A stretch of 64,000 bases of DNA from Spinellus fusiger (GCA_025094145.1 JALLLS010000060.1:160861-224860); one strand, 5' to 3'. Positions 35,203-48,697 are shown, counted from the stretch's first letter. The notes: a model not told the origin generated them from the sequence alone. Translations and numbers: made by a program.

Positions 35203-38200
35203 ATGGCTGCTTCAGGACCACAGCAGCAGACAGGCCCCGCACAGGAGTTGGCTGCTGTTAACGAACAAACATGGCTGACCATGGGTAAGAAAAAACAAAA
35301 CAAAACAAAGAGAGAAGAGAAAAGAATCTTGCAGATAGACCACACCACCTTAACGACCCTCTTCTAGGCAACATTGCAGAGATGATATCAGACCATGAAA
35401 AAGCCATGAATTGCTACGAATCTGCACTACGACACAATCCATATTCAGTGCTTGCTCTGTCACAAATCGCGTCACTGTGCAGAAGTCGTGAACAGTTTCC
35501 TAGGGTAACAAAGAGAATGGAGCAAGTAGAGGCGCGTCTTTTCTTTATTCACTAGAGCCGTGTGGGGTTTCCTACATGCATTCACTTTTATAGGCTGTAG
35601 AGTACTTTAAGCGCATTCTTGCTATTCAAGATAACAACGGAGAAACATGGGCTGCTCTTGGACACTGCTATTTGATGATGGACAATTTACAAGAAGCCTA
35701 CCAGGCCTACCAACAAGCCCTTTACCATCTGTCAAACCCAAAGGTAAGTGACTGTCAAAACAACCCTCTTCCACCCACTCACCCACTCACCCACTCACCC
35801 ACTCACCCACTCACCTATCTTCTTTGCTCTCTTAGGATCCCAAGCTATGGTATGGCATTGGTATTCTGTACGATCGTTATGGATCCCTCGAACATGCCGA
35901 AGAAGCCTTTTCCGCTGTCATGAAAATGGATCCCAAGTTCGAAAAGGCCAATGAAATCTACTTTCGACTCGGTATCATCTACAAACAGCAGCAGAAGTTT
36001 GATCTTAGTTTGCAGGTAAACAGTAACATCCCATCAACAGTATTGTAATGTCTCTGTGGGCTAGTGCTTCCGCTACATCCTGCATTCTCCTCCTCGCCCA
36101 TTGACTGAATCCGACATTTGGTTCCAAACGGGCCATGTGTATGAACAGCAAAAGGAGTACGAGATGGCCAAGGGAGCTTATGAACGTGTATTGGCCGAGA
36201 ATCCCGACCATGCCAAAGTACTTCAGCAGCTGGGTTGGTTGTACCATCAACAAAACACTTCTTTCTGCGATCAGTCATTGGCCATCCAGTACCTGACACG
36301 CTCACTCAAATCAGACAGCAATGATGCCCAGTCATGGTATCTGCTTGGACGATGCTACATGGCAGAACAAAATTACAACAAGGCCTATGAAGCCTACCAA
36401 CAAGCAGTGTACAGAGATGCCCGCAACCCCACTTTCTGGTGCTCTATTGGTGTTCTCTACTACCAAATCAATCAGGTAACACGTCCCAGTGTAGAATGCA
36501 CAGAACTCATCAGAAGCAGTACAGAGACGCCCTGGATGCTTACAGTAGGGCCATTCGATTGAATCCTTACATCAGTGAAGTGTGGTATGATCTTGGCACG
36601 CTGTATGAGTCCTGCAACAACCAGATCCAGGATGCCTTGGATGCCTATCAGCGTGCTGCTGAGTTGGATCCCTCGAACCCTCACATTAAGCAGCGTCTTG
36701 AACTGTTGCGCAAATCCCAAACAGTCCATACACCTCAAGGGTAAGTGGCAGGTGAATTGAAAGAGACACCCAGGACTCATCTGTGTGTGGAATGGTGTGG
36801 TGGTGGTGAATGGTCAATGCAGGGCGGGTAGTGCTCCTGCCCCTCAGGATGTGAGCAACCCAAGCCAGTACCAGAACGGACCCAATGCACAGCCACTGAA
36901 TGGAGGCTATGGTCAGGTAAACTACAGTGTATAAAAGATTTACAAGGCAAATTTAAAGGGTATGTGTTTGTCTAGCCACCTACACCGGGAAGTCTTACTA
37001 GTATGTCTTCATACCATACTGCGAATCCTCAGCGCCCAGGAGAAGAGCGTGCTTCAGTACCTTATCTGCCACCCGTAAGTAGTGATAAGAAAACAGGTGA
37101 ATAGAGGGATACTCATACTGTAGATGTGAACTATTGTGGATGCTGATGGAATGGATGTTATTGGGATTATCATGGGATTATCATGGATGTCGTTGGGGTG
37201 ATAATGGAATGATAATGGAATATAACGGACGATAACGGGCGATGCTAATGAACGACCATGAATCTACTTGGTATGATGGATCCTATAGCATGCCTTCTCC
37301 CATGAAAATCCCAGTGGACCTGGTCGTGATCTCCCCATGTTAAATGCACCCTCAGGACGTCGTTCTCCCACTCTGTACCCTCCTTACCCTCCTGGTCAGC
37401 GTGAGGATGTAAGAATCCCCGACATTGGTGCTGGTGGCGGAAGAGCCCCCACACCTTCTGAACGCACCCATATGAATCCTATCATGGACAATGGCCGCCA
37501 CCATGGACAGCAGACACCTCCTGTCCCTTTGCACCAGAATACCCAACCTAATATTCCATTGCTGTCAATGCGACCTTCCTACCCACGCCCTACTGACAGC
37601 ACAATGTCAGGCCCAGACACCCACCGCGATCCCCACCGCGATCCCCACCGTGATCCCCACCGTGATCCCCACCGTGAAAGAGAGCGTGAAAGAGAGCGTG
37701 CAGGTCCACACATGCCAGCTCCTGTCCCTGGTCCACGTCCACCTTCTCGTGGCACGCATATGGCGATGTATGAGTCTCCCAAACAGCACATGTCTCCTCA
37801 CAGTGGCTACACAGACCACCACGCTCGCATGGAAGAAAAGCCCCACCGTTCTGTGGCTTCTGATCACGGTCCGTTTAAGAACACGGCCCCCATCTACCAT
37901 GAACTCAAGCATGAGGAGGGATGGCCCACCATGGCAAGTTCTTACAATGACGCCATGAACCGTCCTCATCGTCTTGTGTCTCCCTTTGTGGAGGACCGTC
38001 ATGCAGAGAGAAGAGAGGAGCCAAGACACCACGAGTACGGGCGATCGCAGCCCGAGATACGGTCCCAACCCGAGATACGGTCTCCCTCTGAAGAGTACAG
38101 ACCACGGTATGTGCCTTATCCCATTAAGCATGAGCAGCGGACAGAGAGCGAGCCCACCGTAGCCAAATTGAATGTGTCTCTTCCCTTGCGCTCGATGGAG

Positions 38201-38641
38201 GAGGAGCAGCAACAGCAGCAGACTGGACCAGGGGCTCGTCAAGTAAAGAGCTATGATGAGAGTGCAGCAGACACCCTACTTAGTATTGGTGGCAGCTCAA
38301 TGGACATCAGCCGTGGCAGCAAGCGTCCTCATTTGACAGAATCACATCCTGAAGACAGCAAAAAGCCAAGACCCGCCCAGGACAAGGGACATGAAAATAT
38401 TGACAAGGGAATTAAGCCGGAAGAGGGTGAGTTGTCTACAGAAGACGCAGAAGAGGGAAAAGAGGATAGTCTGGAGGCAGGAGAGGTTGTTTCTGCCTCT
38501 TCTGCATCTCCCCAGGCTTCTGTCCACAAAGACGGTCTAAAAAGCAGAGAAGCAGGTGAGGTGATGGGCAGCAAGAAGAGTGAAGAAGAGACAGAGAACA
38601 AGGAGACTGCCTCTGCTGATCATACTGCAGGATCAACATAA
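35203..38641 (+). CDS. CYC8: Cyc8/Ssn6 TPR general transcriptional corepressor
   Basis: Cyc8 partners Tup1 in the nucleus and bridges DNA-bound repressors to chromatin. Nine exons (35203-35284, 35368-35504, 35594-35743, 35836-36015, 36065-36475, 36520-36740, 36823-36916, 36976-37074, 37289-38641) give 908 residues. The TPR array spans about residues 25-390, with NEQTWLTMGNIAEM, LWYGIGILYDRYGSLEHAEE, WFQTGHVYEQQKEYEMAKGA, SWYLLGRCYMAEQNYNKAYE and VWYDLGTLYESCNNQIQDAL. These are family-specific TPR units in the usual order. After it lies a long disordered tail: Pro/Gln-rich, a tandem HRDP repeat then RERERERE (37620-37700), and a Lys/Glu-rich C-terminus. Intron 3 holds a CCACTCAC octamer tandem, and intron 8 (37075-37288) has GGATTATCAT-type repeats. 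Confidence 0.95.
35771..35814. repeat. Octamer tandem repeat in CYC8 intron 3
   Basis: The unit CCACTCAC is repeated about five times without interruption inside the intron, so it does not affect the protein. Confidence 0.85.
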
Positions 38642-38951
38642 TCCACAGCCAAACAAGAAGAAGAAGAAGTAGTCCAGTAAACAAAAACAAAAACAAACAA
38701 ACAAACAAACAAAACACACCTCTTTTCCCATTGCTCATCCAGAAAACAAAGTCTACACTTAACACACCCCACCACATTCACACTTATACGCCTTACACCC
38801 ACGTCCCACGTCCCACACACACACACACACACACACCTTACATCTACACACCATCTCTCCACAAACAGTGCCTTGTGACTGAATAAAATAAGCAAATAAG
38901 CAGTATAAAAATAAGATACATGGTAATAGTATAAGGACGCTGTGAAATGGT
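38642..38951. other. Convergent 3' region of CYC8 and uL13m
   Basis: It contains ACAAAC repeats (38684-38713), an (AC)n run at 38815-38835 and AATAAA-like sequences near 38882, which fit polyadenylation of CYC8. No gene is seen. Confidence 0.6.
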
Positions 38952-39639
38952 TTATTGGGTAATACCGTGCTGCTTTATAATGTTGGCTTCATAAGGATGT
39001 TCGGCACCTTCAAAGATTAACAGACGCTTCATTCGCACCTCACGTAGTCTGTTCTTTGGCAGCATGCCTGATACTGCTTTACGGATGGGCTACACATAAG
39101 AATAAGAGTAATAATAAGCCCCACTGTAGAGCAGAAATAAGAGTGTATTACCTCTGTAGCATCTTTTGTTTGAAGATCGTTAAAGTTAATAGCCTTTAAC
39201 CCACCAGGATGTCCTGTGTGGTGGCGGTACAGCTTCTGTTCTGCCTTTTTACCCGATACAAAGACTTCCTTGGCATTGAGAACAACTACATAGTCACCAC
39301 AGTCGGCTATGTGTTTTTATAGAGATACAATTCACTTAGTTTCATTGCTACACACTCTACAAGGTGGTGTGGGTGTATGTGGGTGTTTTTTGTTTTTGTT
39401 TTTTTTTTATATAAATATAAGTTACCAGCAGGATCATAGATGGGCTTGTGCTTTCCCATGAGGGTGGTGGCAATACTTGTAGCCATGCGACCCAGCACAC
39501 GCTGACGTGCATCAACAACATGCCATACACGGGCATAGGCAAGTGCGGTCTATAAGAAGCAGTTTCTTTCAGTATAAGAAGGAGAAAAGGGAGGTCTGAA
39601 GTGTATGTTTATGCTTACATTGCCAACAGCCTGTGACAT
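38952..39639 (-). CDS. MRPL23: Mitochondrial large ribosomal subunit protein uL13m
   Basis: This is a bacterial-type L13 of the mitochondrial ribosome, nuclear encoded. Four exons (39619-39639, 39426-39549, 39152-39306, 38952-39089) give 145 residues, close to the family size. Conserved pieces are [67 protein letters not shown] and [13 protein letters not shown]. The first exon encodes only MSQAVGN. No long presequence is seen, which is usual for L13m in fungi. It is transcribed away from MOG1. Confidence 0.93.
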
Positions 39640-39823
39640 TCTATAAAGACAAGTGGATAAAGGAGGGGTAAAATCAACAAAGGACGGTCCTTGTGTGACT
39701 GCGATTAGGAATAGGGTTTTGAGTCAAGTCAGTCATTGCTGATAATGACAGCTGTTTTATTTGTCCATACAATAGGAGACTTACTAAAGATATTTTGGCA
39801 CAACTGTCAATGGGAGTGTATGC

Positions 39824-39859
<36 letters not shown>

Positions 39860-40873
39860 GAGCGTAGCGACTAGAGCCCAATTCAATAAAAGAGAATATC
39901 TTCTTTATTCTCTTGTGTATTCTTGGTTCAATTTTCACCTGTAGATTATATAGGATTTTTTAAATAGAGAGAGATTGGCACCTTTGTTATATTAAAAAAT
40001 AAAATAGACCTTTTGCAGTAACAATAAACAATCCCACTATGTCTTATATATCATGGATCCATGGATCATTTCATAAACTAGAATAGTCTATAAGGAAAAG
40101 GGATGCTGTATAAGTGTGTTGAATGAATTATATTATCAAACATAGAAAGAGTCCATGCCATAGTCATAAAATGTAAAAGATAGAATAGCAATATGCCGTG
40201 CAAACAGCAGATAATCCAGAAGCTTTATTGTAATAGAACCTATAGAGTATGTACAGGAGAAAGTCTTTTCTCTTGAATACCTACGCTTGATGGTAATAGT
40301 CAATGAAATAAAAATAAAAATAAACCCTATAGGATGCATTGTTATTTAATAAATAAGTGTATTTAACTATTCTAGTCTAATGTTATAGATTCAGTCTTCT
40401 GCTCTTATAGAAAAGAGTGATATTGTTTATCAAATAGTAAATAAAAGGAATAAACCACATTTTATTATTGTTATAATGATTAGATACTTTTATTATTACT
40501 TCCAGTCTCTTTTGCATAGGAAGATGACTGAACATATAAAGAAATAGCACTCGAACATAAGAGTATAAATGCAAATGCAAGTAACATCCTATGAGATGTC
40601 ATTTATTCCCAATGGCATCATCCTTTACAGATATCTTGTAATACCACCGCAGTAGATTCTAAAGAGTACACACTCCTCTACTGCGGATACTCTGCCTTTA
40701 CTAATGTCTATCTCTCCACTACTTTTTCACCACAGCAACTGCGGCAAATGGCCTTCTGTTCTCATTGAATGAAGATCGTGTTCTTATTGGCTGAAGGGAG
40801 AGTTCTTGACAGTAAATAAATTCAACGAGTCACTCACTCGAAGCAGGAAGAAATAGTTACTCTTCTTCTCACT
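39640..40873. other. Divergent spacer between uL13m and MOG1
   Basis: A 1.2-kb AT-rich stretch with an AAT/TAA trinucleotide run (39823-39858), no supportable gene and a 9-bp perfect inverted repeat at 40647-40686. Confidence 0.5.
40647..40686. promoter_or_regulatory. Inverted repeat upstream of MOG1
   Basis: CCGCAGTAG (40647-40655) is repeated as its complement CTACTGCGG (40678-40686) across a 22-nt loop. It lies in otherwise AT-rich sequence about 190 bp before the MOG1 start. It could be a transcription-factor site pair or a transcript hairpin; the role is not known. Confidence 0.4.
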
Positions 40874-41626
40874 ATGGCCATGTCAACACGATTATTATTT
40901 GGAGGTGCTATTGTTGCACCTGTAAAAAATTCATTTATGGATGCAAGGTAAGAAAGAGTGTGGCAGACACACCTTGGCCATTTTCTTGTGAATATATATT
41001 TATACATTTTATTCTAGCACTGTGCGTCAAATACCCGATAATCAAGAAGTGTTTGTAGACACCACCACCCAACAGAGTCTGATTGTTGAGTTGTTGGAGC
41101 AAGTAGAAGCACAAGGAGAAGAAGTACCAAGGTAGTTCATATAGAAAAAGAATAGCCTTTTATTGACTCCTGTTAGACTTCACTTTGCTCAGTTGGCCAG
41201 TGATAACAATGCACTCGCAGTGACTGTAGATACTGTAAGAATGCTTACACCTGCTGCAACAATACCTCTTCTTCCGTAAGTCCATTCACGCTATAAAAAT
41301 AGAAGGATGAGTACTCAATTCTTCATTATAGTCCAGGATCCACTTCTATTTATCAGTTGTATGGCCATCAGCAAGTGGCCAAGTTCAATGAGGCTGAGAA
41401 GAATGCATACAACAGTGTGTCTATTATTATGACTGTGGTTCGATTGGGACAGGTGAAAACAGACGTGATTATTACTATCAATATTCCTACTACACTTGCA
41501 CAAGAGAGCAGTGAGCAGACATCAGCCCCAGTGACATCTTCAATAGATACACAGGAAGTAGAAGCAGAAATATTGCAGTTGTTGAGTCAGTTGGAAGTAA
41601 AGGACTGGACACTGTTTGTACAATAA
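40874..41626 (+). CDS. MOG1: Mog1, Ran GTPase nucleotide-release factor
   Basis: Mog1 (RANGRF) binds Ran and promotes nucleotide release, supporting nuclear import. Four exons (40874-40947, 41018-41131, 41177-41275, 41332-41626) give 193 residues, the normal size. The N-terminus has LFGGAIVAPVKNSFMDAS, TVRQIPDNQEVFVDT and QSLIVELLEQVE, the conserved Mog1 fold start. The C-terminus has GHQQVAKFNE, VSIIMTVVRLGQVKTDVII and INIPTTL. A second in-frame ATG lies six bases downstream and cannot be excluded as the true start. Confidence 0.92.
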
Positions 41627-41985
41627 ATAAATATTTGCAATATGACTTGTTTAGTATGAGATGTATCATTGAAATAGTTTGCACTCGACAGTAGAACATC
41701 TTTTACCTCTACATGGGCTGGAAGATAGCTCTTTCTTTACACTAGGCAGTAGAATGACCTTTGATAATAGATGAACAGATTCAACCCCATAGAAAGATGG
41801 AATACTCTTCATCAAAATCACCTCTCCACTATTTTGTCGTTATTAGTTTGTTCCATATCTAACACGCCATTCATGCCTAATGACACGAGAGTTTTAAAAT
41901 GCTGGTTTGGTGTACTTTAATGACACTTTCTTATATTTTACATACTTGTCTGTTGCTTATCTCTCTTACCAATTCAATAGTAATT
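41627..41985. other. Spacer between MOG1 and the PKA gene
   Basis: Short AT-rich intergenic sequence. An in-frame ATG at 41899 would add 29 hydrophobic residues to the kinase and is not favoured. Confidence 0.5.
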
Positions 41986-43474
<1,489 letters not shown>

Positions 43475-43835
43475 AAGAGAGACTTTTTTGTAGAATAACA
43501 CAGTCTAAGAATAAACATAACATAGCATAACAAACCATGCTATGCTATACTATGCTATGCTATACTATAGAACATGATATCATATGTAATTGTCTATTTC
43601 TACCTAAACAACGTCTTTTGTTTTCCATCACTACAGAAAAGAACTAGCCCTAGCAGCACATTACTGCTTTTTTGATTCTTATCTTTACACTGCTCTTCTG
43701 GCCATGGATCCACATTCTACCTTTCCACCTGCCAATCCCACCGTCCATTGTTAGGATCCAGCCAGCGGGCATTATTCACCATACTATTTTTCTACAAATG
43801 TATCTTTTTAGTTACATTTTCCCCCTTTTCTCCTT
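43475..43835. other. Spacer with CTATGCTATA repeats
   Basis: Alternating ATGCTATGCTATACT units occur at 43537-43568 just after the kinase stop. This is followed by AT-rich sequence and TTATTCTTATTTTTATT repeats (43850-43915) that run into the phosphoesterase reading frame. Confidence 0.6.
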
Positions 43836-43931
43836 GTGTTTATTTTTACTATTTTTATTCTTATTCTTATTCTTATTCTTATTTTTATTTTTATTCTTAT
43901 TTTTATTTTTATTCTTCTTGCGGTTATTGCT

Positions 43932-44781
43932 ATGTATGTTTCTGCAGAACCACCACATCAGCTAGCCTGTAAAAAACAGGGCACTACCCGATTTGTATGC
44001 ATGTCAGATACACATGGAGCATCAGAGTTTAACTTTGAAATTCCAAAAGGAGATGTGTTTAGTAGGTGAGGAGTGTAAAAGAACTGACACTGACACTGAC
44101 TTGGCAGTCCATGCAGGTGATTTGACTCGGTACAGTCGATTAGAAGAATTCGAAAAGACATTTCAATGGATAGGCGCCCTTCCTCACAGGTAAGTTCACA
44201 AAAGAAAGGGTGTCTTTGTTATTCATCCTGTAGTCTGAAAGTGATTACAGCGGGCAACCACGATGGTGCTCTTGACAGTAGTTTGGACTATGGAGGTCAG
44301 AAGAAAAAGATTCTTTCTGCTGCAAAGAAAGCAGGGATTCTTTATCTTGAGCATGAAGCCTACCTATTGCCTCCCCGTTTAGGCTCCCACAAACTATTTG
44401 TGAGTCCAATGTCACCTACCCATTTGGCAGGTGCGTTTATGCAGGACAATCTACAAGGTAAATACCACTGCCACTGTCTCTTGTGTTCTGTTTCTCAAGA
44501 CGTCTGTTGAAGCTGAATGGGAGGCCATTCCACTGGATACCAACATCCTTGTTACACACACACCTCCGCTGGGTTACCAAGATGTCATTCGAGGAGGTAG
44601 ACATGTAGGCTGTCCTTATTTACGAGAGAAGATAGACGTCATTAAGCCTCATGTTTCTATCTTTGGACATATCCATGAGGGTTATGGATACTGCTTTTCT
44701 GATAATACGCTGTTTATCAATGCAGCCACCAATAGTATCCGCTACCGTCCAGTCCAGCCGCCTATTGTTTTTGATCTTTAA
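43932..44781 (+). CDS. Metallophosphoesterase, MPPED/239FB type
   Basis: Members are calcineurin-like phosphodiesterases with a two-metal centre. Four exons (43932-44061, 44108-44189, 44234-44457, 44513-44781) give 234 residues. Metal-site motifs in order are SDTHG, GDLTRYS, GNHDG, THTPPLGYQDV and GHIHEGYG, all intact. The ATG at 43932 fits the family start, but an upstream in-frame ATG at 43836 would add 32 residues. Those residues are almost all Ile, Leu and Phe, encoded by a TTATTC repeat, and would make a membrane anchor or signal peptide. The last splice uses the acceptor at 44512; the nearer acceptor would put a stop in frame. It is followed 81 bp later by the SGNH-like gene. Confidence 0.88.
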
Positions 44782-44862
44782 AAATAAAGGTGTTGTGACT
44801 TGCAATTCATGGAGAAATGTCCGTTCCAGAGTCATAGAACACTTACGCCCTTGCTTCTTGTC

Positions 44863-46416
44863 ATGGCTTTCCCTTGGCGACGCCTCACTTGGGCACGTTT
44901 TATAGTCTATTTTGCAGTGATAGCCCTTGTTTATCACTTGCTGCACTCATTCTCTACCTCCAAGAGTACTGCTGAGTTTAGTCATCCTGCTACGTCATCG
45001 GACTTGGAGTCTGAAGCTAGTCTCTTCCGGCCTGACACTGCCTATGCATCTGCCTACACACAGCCTGATAAAGTGTACGCACCAGCACACCCACCACCCG
45101 ATACGGTCTATGCACCCGCAAAGGCACCCGCAAAGGCACCAGCAAAGGAAGAGCCAAACACACCACCCAACACAACAGAAACACTCGACCTTCCATGGTA
45201 CACCCGCCCACATCCCCCTAGTCTCCTTCATCATGCCTCACATAACTTCACCACCCAACATCTGTCCACTGAAGAACGTCTAGCACGAAAAAAGACAGCC
45301 GTTGAGAAAGCAAAAACAGTAGCACAGCGTAAAATGGGGGATATGGTGGGCATCCCAGGCACTCGCCTTAATACCCAAGAAAAGGCAGACAAAATGCGGG
45401 CAATGGTTGATTGCTGGACATCAGGCACATGGCAGTCCCATAAGAATGCATTCCAACTTGAACACATTCAAGATCCTACGTATGGCTACTGTGATAAGAA
45501 GTTCTACAAGACCCATGCAGAGACAGAGCGCAGAGAAGCCACACAGTACAGTTGGACTACCCCCACCTGTCCATTGCCCGACACTCTGCCTATAAAGAAG
45601 TGGTGCAAGGCCCTCAATGGTCGTAATCTGTTGCTGGTGGGTGATCTAGTGCAATACCAACTCCATGAAGTATTTCTGGATGCCATGCGGGAGGGTCCTA
45701 CTGTGTGTTTTGGAGAACTGAATTGCAAAGGTAGGAAGAAGAAAGAAAGGATCAAAGTGGTATGCGTTGGCTCATCTGTATCTCTTCTACTACTACTGTT
45801 GCTGCTGCTGTTGTTGTTGTTGTTGTTGGATGGGGTGTCGATCTAAGATCATACACTGTGCACTGAGCCCACAGCCACACTGCGGTACTTGCGCAATGAT
45901 ATTCTCTCTACTCAGCGCTCCTCAGGCACACCTGATGGACATCCCTCAGTGGATATTATTGAATGGTCTTTTGTCACTTCCAATATCCTTCGAGACTACC
46001 CTATTATGATCCTCAACCGATCTCCTGTGATTGAAACAGACGATGATTTTATGTACTCCCTTACCAATACTCTCTACAGATTACGCCTGAGCTCACCTAA
46101 TCTCCTGATCATCTATCGCTCTTCTGCGGTTGGACACCCTTACTGTGATGATGCAACAGGTCCCATTTCTCCTTTAACAGATGAAGAGAGAAAAAAGTTG
46201 CCCTTTGGATGGAGTGAGCTAGACAGACGCAATGCTATGGCACGTGCTACTGTAGAAGCTATGGGAGGTCTGTTTGTGGATCTTGCTGCTGTGGTCGACA
46301 CACGCCCTGATGGACATGTTGGGAAGCAGGATTGCTCAAGATATTGTATTCCAGGACCGTTGGATCCCTGGGCTCAGATTCTTTATCAGATTTTTGTGCA
46401 TTTAGATTCCATCTGA
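44863..46416 (+). CDS. PC-esterase/SGNH-like type II membrane protein with altered catalytic motifs
   Basis: The protein has the layout of PMR5/TBL- and Cas1-type acyl esterases that act on cell-wall or secretory glycans. Two exons (44863-45730, 45848-46416) give 478 residues. A short cytosolic start (MAFPWRRLTWAR) is followed by one membrane helix (about residues 13-31), a low-complexity stem with AKAPAKAPAK, and the conserved domain. GRNLLLVGDLVQYQLHEVF stands where the family has a GDS nucleophile box, so the Ser is Leu. QDCSRYCIPGPLDPWAQIL stands where the family has DxxHWCLPG, so the His is Arg. Either this copy is a pseudo-enzyme or this fungal branch uses other residues. The start at 44863 is preferred by context over 44800 and 44809. 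The intron holds TGCTGT/TTGTTG repeats. Confidence 0.75.
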
Positions 46417-46600
46417 CGGATCAACGCCAATCCACATCTAAAGCACAGTGTACACAGAACCCTACAGTGGCTTCAGTAATAAATCAGAGAGAGAGAGTTT
46501 ATTGTTGGCATTAGAAAAAAAAGATTAAAAATAAAACATGAACACTCAAATACACTTGTAAACAAAACAAAACAAAAAAGAGAAGAGAAAGAAAGAGGCA

Positions 46601-47728
46601 TTAATATATCTTTTTTGATGCTGCTTGGGGTTGTTCTGTGAGCTTCTTGGTGGGCTTTGGCTTTGCATTTGCTTTGTTCTTGTAGGTTGCTCTGTAGAAG
46701 TTGATAAATAGAAAGAGATATGAAGTCAACAGACTACAGCCAAAGAAGGCAGCCCCATCTGTTCCTGCACATCCACCCAGTGTAGAGATGGAAGGTATGT
46801 GGTTCTCCACAAACACATTGTAGGTGCAAAAGTAGATGACAAAGAGATCAATGACAAACTGGGTAATTTGCATGGTAGTCAAGTACTTCTTCCACCAGAT
46901 ACGAGCACCTGCTGCTGTGCGGAAGTAGTAGTAGTACATCAACACATGGACCATCAAGTTCAATACGATAGGCACCCATGACTAGAGAGTAGCATAAGTA
47001 CACTGCACTACACCATGGCTGTGGAGAGAGAAGAGGTTGGAGAAATGACTTACCACTGTTGTCTTTCCATCCAACTGAGTATAACAGAGAACCATTGTCA
47101 TGCTGTGATGGAAGTAGTGAAGGAACTCTGTACAGAAATCAGTCTACATCCTTTGTCCACCCCCTCTTTTTATTTCTTCTTCTCCTGTTCTTTTCACGTA
47201 CCAAGCTTCTTCTTCTTTGCTACCAAGAACATTGTGTCTGCCAACTCCCAGTACTTTACAAGATAGTTGAGATAGTAGAGCAACTCCAATGGCTGTGTCC
47301 ATGCCTTCTCAGAACAGATAGCATAGAACAACCCATGGCGGTATACTTTTGGATAGATCTGCTCTACCAACAGCGCCAATAGGGATCCTGATACCAGAGT
47401 AAGAAGGACATTGTGGGTCTGGAAAAGAAGGTTGAGACGAAAGGCAGGCTTATTGCGCATAAGGTACTGGCCACCAAAGATAATCACATAATAGGCAAGA
47501 CATGTTACAACCACTGATAACAAGTTAGTCCATCAGGCCATTTCATCCACTGAGCATAGATCGGTCTTTACCTTCTTTTACAGTTGAAAAGGGGGTGATG
47601 CCAGCAGTAAAGCTGAAATCGGAGGCTTGTTTTCCTACTGCCGCACTATAGATCCGTTCAAAGACAGGATACAGAGGAAGGCCAAAAGGTGTCTCGGGAG
47701 TGAACTGAAGGACTCTTGTAGAATTCAT
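46601..47728 (-). CDS. ELO-family very-long-chain fatty acid elongase
   Basis: These ER membrane enzymes condense acyl-CoA with malonyl-CoA, the first step of fatty acid elongation. Four exons (47572-47728, 47202-47513, 47054-47127, 46601-46981) give 307 residues. The His box HYFHH (third exon, in EFLHYFHHSMTMVLCYTQ) is the active-site motif. Other family marks are YLNYLVKYWELADTMFLV, NLMVHVLMYYYYFRTA and WWKKYLTTMQITQFVIDL. The C-terminus is Lys-rich (KANAKPKPTKK...KKIY), fitting ER retention. An upstream in-frame Met at 47779 would add 17 residues. It converges on the SGNH-like gene and diverges from the RhoGAP gene. Confidence 0.92.
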
Positions 47729-47779
47729 TGGCTTGATCAATGAAGAAGAAGAGAAGGAGAAGATCCATGTTCTATTCAA

Positions 47780-48697
47780 ACGCGTTCATGCTTATATACA
47801 AAAATATAAAATAGCTCCCTGTTGTTTTTGAAGGGAAGGAAAAGGGGCAAGTACAACATTGAAAGGGGCATGCATATGATAATCCAGTCAACTCCGCGTG
47901 TCAACTCAATCTCTCTACCATATTTCTCGACTGATGCAGGAACACAATTGTTCTTACACTCTATGATTTGGCTTTGGCTAAGGAACATAGGGAGTTGTTT
48001 GTATGACGCTTTGCCCAGGAATCCTCCGTTACGATCGTCGCCTAAGACTGCAGCTATTCTCGGAGATGTCTCCTCATTTTCTCATATAAATTCATCCTTC
48101 TCTCTCTCTGTGTGTTGTGGATAAGCAGAGAAGAGGGGGGGTGTATGAGTAACAAATGCACAGTGGTAGACAGACGACTTGATCTTTTATTGGAGTATAT
48201 TCAATGTTGACTCGTATTTGCTTGTATTCGCTATAGACATACAATAAAAAGTACCTTTTCTAGTCACTCTAGTCACTCTAGTCACTCTTCACTATTGACA
48301 CACACACACACACACACACACAAATGAACCCCCTCCACACTGCCGTCATCTGTTAGATATCAGTTGACAGTAGAAATAGCACTCCATCTCTGTGCATTTT
48401 GTCTTTGAATTTGTGACACAGAACAAACAAAAAGGCAAGTTGTTTTGGTGCCAAATTGGAAAGTGGCAATTCTCTCTTATTCATTGCCCGTTTTCAGTGA
48501 TCCACTGCCTAACTCAACTCAAATCTCTTTACTGTTCTACCCACCTTTGTATTTTACATTCTTGCCTAGCATTGATAGCATTGGCTGTGTTGTCCTGTAT
48601 TCGTGTGATTAGTGGTGTTGATATCTTTCCCTTCAAGAACTTGCATTGCTCTTTCTGTTCCTCTTCTTCTTGTAGCTGCTTTTCTTCTTAAGCACTA
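47780..48697. promoter_or_regulatory. Divergent promoter region of the ELO and RhoGAP genes
   Basis: A 900-bp spacer with TCTAGTCAC repeats (48259-48292) and an (AC)n run (48296-48322). A 100-codon open frame at 47822-48124 has no recognised motif and I do not call it a gene. Confidence 0.45.

Noticed and set aside
37491..38242. Long alternative frames inside CYC8 exon 9
   Set aside because: Shadows of a GC-rich, repeat-containing coding exon. The frame continuing from the TPR exons is the real one.
47822..48124. 100-codon open frame between the ELO and RhoGAP genes
   Set aside because: No recognised motif, no splice-supported extension, and it lies in the likely promoter region.
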